Both the position numbers and the translations under genes were made by a program. From Pyrus communis (taxonomy: Eukaryota > Streptophyta > Magnoliopsida > Rosales > Rosaceae), in contig NC_084803.1 of NCBI RefSeq assembly GCF_963583255.1, positions 30,106,428-30,170,427 on the forward strand: a DNA stretch of 64,000 nucleotides, written 5' to 3'. The notes below the pieces were generated by a model. It was not told the origin of the DNA and did not search any database. It worked only from the letters and a program-made list of their open reading frames with translations. How positions within the stretch are numbered: position 1 is the stretch's first letter; each line of letters begins with the position of its first letter. Shown here in pieces: positions 55,971 to 64,000 of the stretch.

Positions 55971-56519
55971 TTTTCAAAAGTGTTCAAAGAGAAGGGATGG
56001 AGTTAAATTTCAAAGAGCCGGAGTCGATTTTCAAGAATGGGAAATCTTCAGAGTGTGTTTGTTGTGGTGATCGATAGCTCAATAAAAAAGCCAAAGCGAC
56101 GCGTCCACCGATTCAAAAAGCCGGAATTTCCGGCGTAATTTAGGCAACGCTCCATCAGCTTTTCAGAAAACGCGTTCAACTTTGTCAAAAGATTTCTGAC
56201 AAAGCTGAAAACACGTGGAGGCCATCATCGCAACTACACATCTTTAGCCGACAAGCGCAAAGTCCGGCGACGCTTTCTCTGCTTTTCAGAAAACGCGTGC
56301 AGCTTTGTCAAAAGGAGCCGCATCCGCACTACTACGTGTCGTTCAGAAAGATAAAGGGCGTCGTTCAGAAATCGAAGGGGCGCCTGCTCAGAAATCGAAG
56401 AGACGTCTTCAAAGATCGAGGAGGCGCCACTATTTCAAAAAGCCGGATTTGCGGGATCAAAACGTTTGTCGACAAGGGTAAAAGAAGAGTACCACCACTT
56501 GATATTATCTCTATATATG
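55971..56519. promoter_or_regulatory. Putative bidirectional promoter of the D cassette
   Basis: Same arrangement as in E1. The first unit reads GGCAACGCTCCATC, so it is degraded, while the second keeps GGCGACGCTTTCTC. Plus-strand TATATATG is at 56512-56519. Confidence 0.5.
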
Positions 56520-57262
56520 TCGACCTTCGTCTTTTATGGTAAGGAAAACCTGAAGAAAATGCTCAACTCTCCCTCACCTCTGAGGGCGCACTCCCAGCAA
56601 AGCCTTTCGAAATACTCAATTCTTTCTTCTTCCCCAAAGATGATACCAGATGCCTGGAGTACATATGACCCAGGAGGAAACAGCACAACAAATACATGTG
56701 CTGAATCATTCACCGCTTCTTCAAAAGCAAAGGTATCTCATATCATAAAGGTCAAAAGCAAAAGTATCTCATATCATGCTCTTTCCCTGTCTTTTTCTTT
56801 GTCCTTGTTCTTACTCGCATGGCAAAGTAAAAGAAGCAATCAGCCGGCACTTGGAGTCAATCTTCCGATCTGGAGCCAACTGCCTGGAATCTATTCCTGA
56901 TTGCTTACCTAGCGTTGCTCTCGAGTAGTCATCTTCAACGGTTGATACACTTCCGGAGAAGGGACCACTTCTGCAAAGGGGAGCGAGTAAGGCAAGTGAA
57001 AATGATACATTGAAGCATGTGGAGACAAACATAGGCTGAGTTATCCTCCAACCCTTTTCAATACGAATTGGAAAGATTGAACAAAGAAACAGACCAAAGG
57101 GGTAAGCTCAGACCTTCGGGGAAGACCAAATGAATCCTGCTGCCCAGTTCAACAGTAGCACAAAGGAAAATCAATGATGGGCGGAAACCAGTTCAAGAGT
57201 AAGCCTGTGGAGTCACTATGATCAAAGCCTCAATGCAATTACCAAGGAGAAGAGGGAATTTA
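56520..57262 (+). other. Right half of the D cassette, no gene recognised
   Basis: Homologous to 16707-17501. Confidence 0.5.
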
Positions 57263-59130
57263 CACTCCATAACCAGATTTGCGTCCCTAAACTCTTCTCT
57301 TTGTTAATTACATTCTGCCATGTTTAGTATGTTTAAATTGCTTTTTGTGTGTTTACTTATGTTTTGTGTGAATCTATGCTTAAAACATTGAGGACAATGT
57401 TTGATTTAGGTTTGGGGGTATTGGGTAACTAAAGTGTTTTGATGCAAATTCGTAGGGTTTTATCCACCATAACTTCTAATGTTGTTCCTTGCTGTTTTAA
57501 GGTGTTTTTTTAGTTGTTTTAGAGTGTTTTAGTGTGTTTTGTTTTATAATTCGAAAATCCCATAAAAATTTGAAAAATTGTTTTGAAAAACCCAAAAAGA
57601 GTTGTTTTTAAGGTTGTTTTGTGTTTGTGCCTATTTGAGGTGTTAGTGTTGGTTAAGAATGTTTTTGCATGCTAATACGAATGTATATGAGGATTATGTT
57701 TGAAAACAAACGATTGGGTTGCTATGGAAAAGAGTTGCATCTTGTTGTCATTTATAAGGCTATAACTCTTGAAATTATGATGATAGAGGTACCATACTCA
57801 AATTCTGGAAGAAGAATAGTGGAGACTACCCTAGTGAGTTATTTTGAGCCTATTTGCTTCTTTGAGAGGGTTTAAAGTGTTTCTACTCCTATCTCTTTCT
57901 TTCAATTTCACTTTAAATGATCTCATTACTTCTATTTTGATTGGATACTAAGAATTACTCTCTTTGCAGATACCATGTGTTTAGTATCATTCGTGAATGA
58001 ACTCAATGAGATGATGTTAGGCTATGCATGTTTAACTACTAAAAGGCTTAAATCCTACCCATTTGTGTGTTCCATTCACCCTCGTTGCAGCCAAACACTT
58101 TAGCCCAATTCTTTCATCACCCACACCACATTCTAGCCCATTACAAGCCATACCTTATAGTTTGGGGAATACCAAGGTGATGAAGACTAAAAGTAAATTG
58201 AGTTATAAAGCAACATTGTGGCGTGTACCGAGGACACCTATGTTGAAGATGCTTCTAAAAAAAAAAAAAAGAAAAAAAGGGAGTTATAAAAAAAAAAGAA
58301 GAGAATTAAAATGGATACAAGTTCCAAATCTCCTCATTATAAGACATAGGGCCTGGATGCCAAAAACAAAGAAGAAAGAAAACAAATGCAAGTGAAGAGC
58401 ATGATCCTCAAGAACACTTTGGTATGCCCCAAGCTCTAGTACTTCATATCACTTCTTTCGTAACCTATAACCTAAGCCTTACATTACAATCTTGAAAAAA
58501 GACCTAGCTGATCATTGAGGATGTATTCATGGGTGATAGTAAGTGTGTGTGTTATCGATATTCTTAGCATTTGATTCATTTCATGAGATCTACTCAGAAA
58601 TTGTGCTTTCATTTCAGATTTCATATGTGAGAATTTTGATTCCCTTTTGCATATTTTCACTCATATATGATTGTGGAGAGATTAAACCTTAAGATCTGAG
58701 TGAAAATTTGAGTGAAATCTGTAAGGAGTAGAGTTGAGGCGAATTCTACCTTAAGCATTTGGGTATGGTGACTTTGAAGTCGTAAGACATGGAGAAATAT
58801 CTTTATACGTTACAATTGATACGATTCTTTGAAGTGGAAAACTTTTGAGTTTGAATATATGACAAAATCTTCATTGGTTCTTATTAGTTTGTTTAAAGCA
58901 TGTTTTAACCAAGTTGTTTGCAGTTTTTGTAGATGTTTGTGGGTTCATCGCTGTAAACCCTCAGGAGACACAACTCCTCCAACTAGGGACACCTAGGGGT
59001 TCAAAGGCTTGTTGCACATGCTCAGTGCAATCGTTTGGCCAGCGAAAGTGGTTTAGTTAGATGTTTGTATTTTGTGTGTTTTAGTTTTAAGTTTGCTCGA
59101 GGACTAGCAAAAACCAGGTTTGGGGGTATT
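57263..59130 (+). other. D 3' untranslated region and polypurine tracts
   Basis: E1-like to about 57630, including the AGGA-loop hairpin 57383-57402, then D-specific. AGGTTTGGGGGTATT occurs at 57408-57422 and again as the true polypurine tract at 59116-59130, directly before the LTR. An A/G tract lies at about 58258-58310. Frames at 57669-57875 and 58063-58395 have no recognisable motif and I do not call them. Confidence 0.75.
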
Positions 59131-61075
59131 TGATAAGTCACATTTTGCATGCATTTATTTCCTCCTTATTTGGTGTCTTTGTGATTGTTTTGGATTAAAC
59201 TAGTTGCGTTTTACATTGTTTTGTGTTAGTGTGCAGCCAAGGGTGTAATTCGACCACATTGGATGGTTCTAAACAGAAAGTGATGCATTGGAGTCACTTT
59301 GGGTGGTTCTAAACAAGGCAAAAACATGCAATCACATGCATGTCCACAACCTTGGCCGTGTGTTCCCATATCATCCCATCAGATTATACACTTCTAAACA
59401 CCAATCATGCAATCACATGCATGATAACATTCATTCCGTGCAGATTCCATCTTTTAACACCCAAAACATGCATTCACATGCATGTCCACAATCTGACCCG
59501 TGCATTCCATTTCCTTTCTTCTCTTTGCAGAAATCCACATGCACCTCAATTAAACATTCCATGCCATTTCAGCGTTTCTTATGCCCATTCCGTCCATTTC
59601 CACTCCCATTTGCAGTCTCCACTCCCTTGTTGCAGACTTTCCACATGCATTTGGATTAAACAAACCACATATCTGCAGATTATGTCCACTCCTTGCAGCC
59701 TTCATTTCAGAAATCCATTTCATCCCATCATTCCATGTCATTTCCATTTCCTTCATGACCAAACCGTGCACTCCCATACCCAATTCCAGATTATTCTAAC
59801 CAATTTGCAGGTTCCACTCCCTTGCTTGCAGACATTCCACATGTGTTTGGATTAAATAAACCACACACTTGCAGAGCATGTCCATGCTTTGCAGGTATCA
59901 TGCCAGAATTCCACTCATCCAACCATTTCATGCGATTCCATCTCCTTAATGCCCATACCGTGCATGTTAATTCTCTTTTCAGAATTCCTTTCACATGGTC
60001 CATGTCAGTTTCCCACATGTTTTTCTGATTGTTTTTCCATGAATAACACATTAAGAAATTAACCAAGGAGACACACGGACAGGCTCTCTCTCTCTCGGAT
60101 CCATTCGATTAGACACACTTGATTGGCTCCAATTTCTTTTTACCATACTCACTCATTTCTGCCTCTCCATTTCCATTCGACATTAGTTTTCTCCACCCTC
60201 ACTTACAAACACATTTGGGAGCTCCAACACCGAAGGCACTCTTCAAGGAATTCAACATCAGTTTTGCTTCAAGGGTTCCTTCTACTTCATTCTATGTTCA
60301 TTCATGTTGTGTACCTTTATGTTAAACATTTTGTAAACATGAATTGTAACTAATTCTCCTCTAGGGATTCGATGTAACCTTGCAAAGTTTGCCATGTAAT
60401 TAAGTTAGAATGCTCATTTTGTCCATCTATTTCTTGTTTCATTTTCTGTTTTAATGGTGACTTAGTATGTTGATTTTAATGTTTGATCATCATTTGAATT
60501 AATCACTAAGTTGTGTAGCCAAGATTAAAGCACACATCATGCATAATCTTGGTAGATATGTGAATGAATGAAGGGAGTGTTTAGCACACATCCTGCCGAG
60601 TTACTCCCTTTGGTTTTATGAAAGTTTCTTGTACATTGCATAATCTTGATTATGAACCAAAGTTGCACATCACAATTAGGCTCATGATTAGAGACATTTG
60701 ATCAAATCCACACATCATATGGTTGATCATATCCAAGTGAAACAAACTCAAGAAATAGGTAGATGAATGAGTATAAACTAACTTGACAAACATGGACTTA
60801 GTTGAGCAATGGTGAAATCGAATCCCTAGTTTCATTTCCATTGATACTATCCCATTACATTAGTTGTTGATTCATTTATTTGTGTTTATTTCATATTCTC
60901 ATGCTTTTAAGTAACAACAACAAATCTGCTCAATTTGATTAGTTTGATTCATTTCTTAGATTTCTTGCAAACAAGTAGTTACATAGGTCCAATTAGTCCC
61001 TGTGGATTCGACACCCTTGCTTATGCCATTATACTAAATATATTCTGCCATTAAGAAAGGAATTATACATCAACA
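59131..61075 (+). repeat. D 3' LTR
   Basis: 1945 bp. It appears identical to 52122-54066 (offset 7009). Confidence 0.95.
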
Positions 61076-61080
61076 GACCT

Positions 61081-61650
61081 TTCATGAAAACAGCCCACAC
61101 CAAGATTGACGTGGCCAAGGGAGCCTTAACTATGGAATTTGGTGGTGATATGATTAACTTTAAAGTTTCTGAATCCATTAAGAATACTAATGATGTTCGT
61201 TCTTGTTTTGCCATTGGTATAATTAAAAATTTAGGGCAGGAACGTTCAACACCAATCAAGAAGGATGCATCTAGAATCACCATCGAGGAAGGAATTGGAG
61301 TGGAGCACAAGGAGCATGCCGTTACCCTACAAACACCCAATACGGCCGTGCCTAGTGATAAAATTGGCAAGATGGTGGCTGCCCTAGGGGCATTGCCACA
61401 ACATCCTAGTAAGTCTCCAATCCCAATTCCAATTCCCATTTCAACTAATAGGTTGTTACCTTCTTTGGTGCAAGTACCTAGTCGATTTCAAGGTGGTGGG
61501 AGCATTTACATGGACTTTAGGAACCAAAACACCACAATCCGGGAGGATCACTATCCCCTCCCATTCATTGAGCCATGCTATGAACACTTTGGGAAGCATG
61601 CCGTGGAGGACAGATCCCTCCATGCCGTGGCTACTACTAGTGAAGCTTAA
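61081..61650 (+). pseudogene. gag-pro: gag-protease of F, second part
   Basis: It continues the F frame after D, in phase, from the FMK of the LLLGRPF region through TKIDVAKGALTMEFG (end of protease), a variable linker, PIPIPIPISTNRLLP and the RT fossil DFRNQNTTIREDHYPLPF near the C-terminus. The stop is at 61648-61650. Excluding D and one copy of GACCT, the F frame would be 941 codons, similar to A (924). Confidence 0.85.
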
Positions 61651-61661
61651 CACGGCGTATT

Positions 61662-61706
61662 CGTCTGGCTGGAAGACGTTAAAGCAAGCGCTTCTTGGGA
61701 GGCAAC
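61662..61706 (+). other. Hairpins after the F frame, second one cut by an LTR
   Basis: CGTCT...AGACG (61662-61678), then AAGCGCTTCTTGGGAGGCAAC. The partner CCCA is displaced by the LTR at 61707. Confidence 0.6.
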
Positions 61707-64000
61707 TGATAGGAGCATATTCATGCGACTTAAATGGCTTGTTCTCGTGCATTTACGTTATGTTTCTTTAGTTATTTTAGTACTTTAAGCTATTTTCGTG
61801 TGTTTGTAGGTCCAAAGGGCTAAAGGAGCAAAAAGATGCATTTTGGAGACTTTTGGAGCACTTTTGGACTAAGGATGGATAGCTTATGCTTGGAGCCAAA
61901 GTGTTGGACGAAATTGAAGACCTAATTGAAGACCAAAGTGTTGGAACCTTGTTCCCTTTAGTTTTAGGACATTTAAACCTTTCCTAATCCCATTCATCAA
62001 CACATGCATCCACATGCATTCACCCTTTAAACCATTAAATCCACATGCTTTCCTATTCAATTAAATCAGCCACATGCATTCATCATCATAACCTAGCTGT
62101 CATTCCACTTCATTGCACATGCATCTTCAAATAAATCAGCCATTCCACATGCATATTCAACCTAGCTGTCATTGCACATGCATTCACTCTTTAATTCACA
62201 TGCAAAACATCCCATTCCATCTCCCATCAGATTTCCATCATATTCACATGCATTCCATCCTTTAAAACATTGCACATGCACTCCCTTTAATTAATTAAGC
62301 CACATGCACTCCCATCCATTTCATCATTGCAGCCAACACATGCTTTCACATGCATTTTCAGATTGTCCCCTTGCACATGCAGCCACATATTCATTGCACA
62401 TGCAATTCCAACCCACATGCATCCTTTAATCATTCAAACATGCAGCCACATTCCCTCCTAGCTGTCATGTTCCCCCCATTTCACCTATAAATAAGCATCC
62501 ATTGCATACACATTTCATTCATACAATCTTCCATATTCCAGAAATTCGTCAAAACCTCTCCACCCTCATTGCAGCCACCAAAACACTTTTCTCCTCCATT
62601 GCAGCCACTCCAACCACTCCCCAAACCATTCACACCATCAAACTATCCTTAGACCTTGTGCTACAACGAAGAGGAAGAGAAGAGTGCCTAAACGTTCATA
62701 CAATTCAAGTTTGAGTTGTTGGAATGTTTAGGTGTTTCTTTGATTTCAATGTTTAATTTCAATACTCTTTGTTTTGTACGTATGAGGAATGGAAGAGAAG
62801 AGTGCCTAAACGTTCATACAATTCAAGTTTGAGTTGTTGGAATGTTTAGGTGTTTCTTTGATTCCAATGTTTAAATTCAACTAAACCCCCCTTGGCTAGG
62901 GGGGAATTCGAAATATATGTTTATGCTTGCATTTTGATTTGATTACTTCTAATTGCGTTTCATAAGTTGTGGATTCAATTTGTTTAACCGTTTGATTGAT
63001 AACTTATTTATGTATGTTTATTGAGAATGCGCGCTTAATTTTCATGCATGAATATGACGCTAGAATATAAGTGAGTTTCACCTAATAGTTACGAACTTAT
63101 ATTCACAAGTAGTGGAGGTTGCTTATAAACAATCGCGTTAAACAAATTCTTGGCATAAGTTTCATGCAATCATAGTAACGAATGCCTCGTCAACACTTAT
63201 AATTTTCATAGAGCGTAATGATTCTTGCTTGTACCTCTTCTATGCATTCATGTTGAGGACTTGTGGGGAATGTTTTGAATTGTCGCATGCATCATCCAAT
63301 TCAATAACGTTAGGAAGATTTGAAGGTTAATTAGTGCATCACGGTTAACTTGGGGTGTTGAGTATCATAGTTTATTGAAATGCAATTGGAAATCATTTTA
63401 TTATGCAAGTATAACATGTATGGAGATGAACCCCTTAGCTAGCCTTCATTCCATTCAATTCTATCACACATTCACATTTACATTTTGCTTTTACTTACAA
63501 TCTGTTCTTTTAGTTTAAATTCGTCAAAACCTAACCCCCCCTTTACTTTCTTGTTCTTTAGTGTTTAGACTTTGTTTAGTTTATGTTTTAAAGTGTTTTG
63601 ATTCAATTTATTTCCCAAAATTCGTCCAAATTCACCAAAGTGCTCAAAACTGCCCAGAAAGTGATTTTAAGGCTGTTTTGAGTGTTTTGGGTGATGTTTG
63701 AGTCTTTTGGTTTGTTTTAGTGTTTTAAAGTTTAGTTTTGCATTCTTTGAGTCTAGTATAGTGTTTTATATTGTTATTTTACGTTTGAATCAAGCCATAA
63801 TCCTAAATTCGTCCAACATTGGGGTTAAGGTCAGAAACTGCCTAGTTAGTGTTTTTAGGCAGTTTTGAGTCTTTTGAACTTGTTTTGAGTCCTTTGAGTC
63901 TTTGTGAACGTTTTTAACTTTGTTTTTATGTTTTTGAGTCAAATCCAAGTGATTAACAATCCCTCCTAATCCCCGGTCCAGAACGATCCCTACTTATACT
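61707..64000 (+). mobile_element. LTR of the CATGCA-rich subfamily, right end outside window
   Basis: Starts TGATAGGAGCATATTCATGCG. It contains a CATGCA array (62000-62450), CCTATAAATA near 62485, tandem CCTAAACGTTC hairpins (near 62689 and 62804), the C-run/G-run hairpin near 62885, U5 hairpins, and CTAATCCCCGG near 63967. About 75 bases of the LTR remain beyond the window. Whether it is solo or part of an element cannot be told. Confidence 0.9.

Larger units (their letters stand above)
52122..61075 (+). mobile_element. D: chimeric non-autonomous element of a second LTR family
   Basis: It starts TGATAAGTCACATTTTGC and ends ATCAACA, flanked by GACCT (52117-52121, 61076-61080). The LTRs are 52122-54066 and 59131-61075, both 1945 bp, and I found no difference between them, so this is the youngest insertion seen. 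The interior is a mosaic. It has its own leader and gag start (to about 55020), then a core nearly identical to E1 (stub, hairpins, poly(A), antisense cassette, to about 57630), then a different 3' part to 59130. Confidence 0.92.
47516..64000 (+). mobile_element. F: TR-GAG-type element, interrupted by D and another LTR, 3' end outside window
   Basis: F starts TGATAGGAGC at 47516 inside the K gag (GGTGC is the likely target). The 5' LTR is 47516-49729 (2214 bp). The gag-protease frame starts at 49866 and is split by D at 52121/61076. After the frame the paired hairpins begin but are cut by another LTR at 61707. Its own 3' LTR is not in the window. No pol is present. Confidence 0.88.

Noticed and set aside
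57669..58395. Two open frames in the D 3' region (68 and 110 residues)
   Set aside because: No motif, lysine-rich where they cross the purine tract, and seen in a single copy in this window.

Overview
The window is plant nuclear DNA, almost certainly a gene-poor, repeat-rich region of a eudicot chromosome. A rosaceous tree is my guess, at low confidence. I see no host gene, rRNA or tRNA. Essentially every base belongs to long terminal repeat (LTR) retrotransposons of the Ty3/gypsy Athila type, or to short pieces of them. The lineage call rests on a primer-binding site complementary to the 3' end of tRNA-Asp, an Athila-like gag with one CCHC knuckle, a DLGAS protease, and a G-rich polypurine tract (PPT) AAGTGTGGGGG or AGGTTTGGGGG before each 3' LTR. 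No reverse transcriptase, RNase H or integrase domain is present. All elements look non-autonomous (TR-GAG-like or coding-deleted) and must be moved in trans.

The layout is a nest that can be unpicked by 5-bp target duplications. I use private names. K (minus) is a broken gag, 46804-47515. It was hit by G' (minus LTR, 44305-46803) and by F (plus, from 47516). G' was hit by H (minus LTR pieces, 459-843 and 43270-44304). H was hit by E0 (plus, tail at 1-458) and E1 (plus, 844-43264, duplication ATGGT). E1 was hit by A (1545-13675, AGCCA) in its 5' LTR, by a solo LTR (19222-21462, AAGGT) in its 3' untranslated part, and by E2 (21724-41193, AGATT) in its 3' LTR. A's 3' LTR was hit by a solo LTR (9208-11950, CAAAT). 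E2's 5' LTR was hit by E3 (22179-31271, ATAAC). F's protease region was hit by D (52122-61075, GACCT), and its 3' part by another LTR (61707 to the window end). Removing the inserts restores LTR pairs of matching length, which strongly supports this reading.

There are three internal designs. (1) A and F carry a long gag-protease frame that ends in a fossil of the first RT motif. (2) E2 and E3 carry a capsid-less gag remnant fused to a short pre-RT piece. (3) E1 and D keep only the first 14 gag codons. Designs 2 and 3 also carry a cassette of about 2 kb. It begins at a poly(A) tract and contains an intact antisense frame for a 223-228 residue coiled-coil protein, followed by a repeat-rich, apparently bidirectional promoter. 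Four intact copies in four elements make this the most interesting object in the window.

The non-coding parts also hold conserved structure: a covarying hairpin in U5, a three-way alternative pairing around the primer-binding site, paired hairpins just after gag, and a hairpin-plus-polypurine module present twice per element. U3 regions are packed with RY (CATGCA), GATAAG or heat-shock-like TTCTAGAA motifs, depending on the family.
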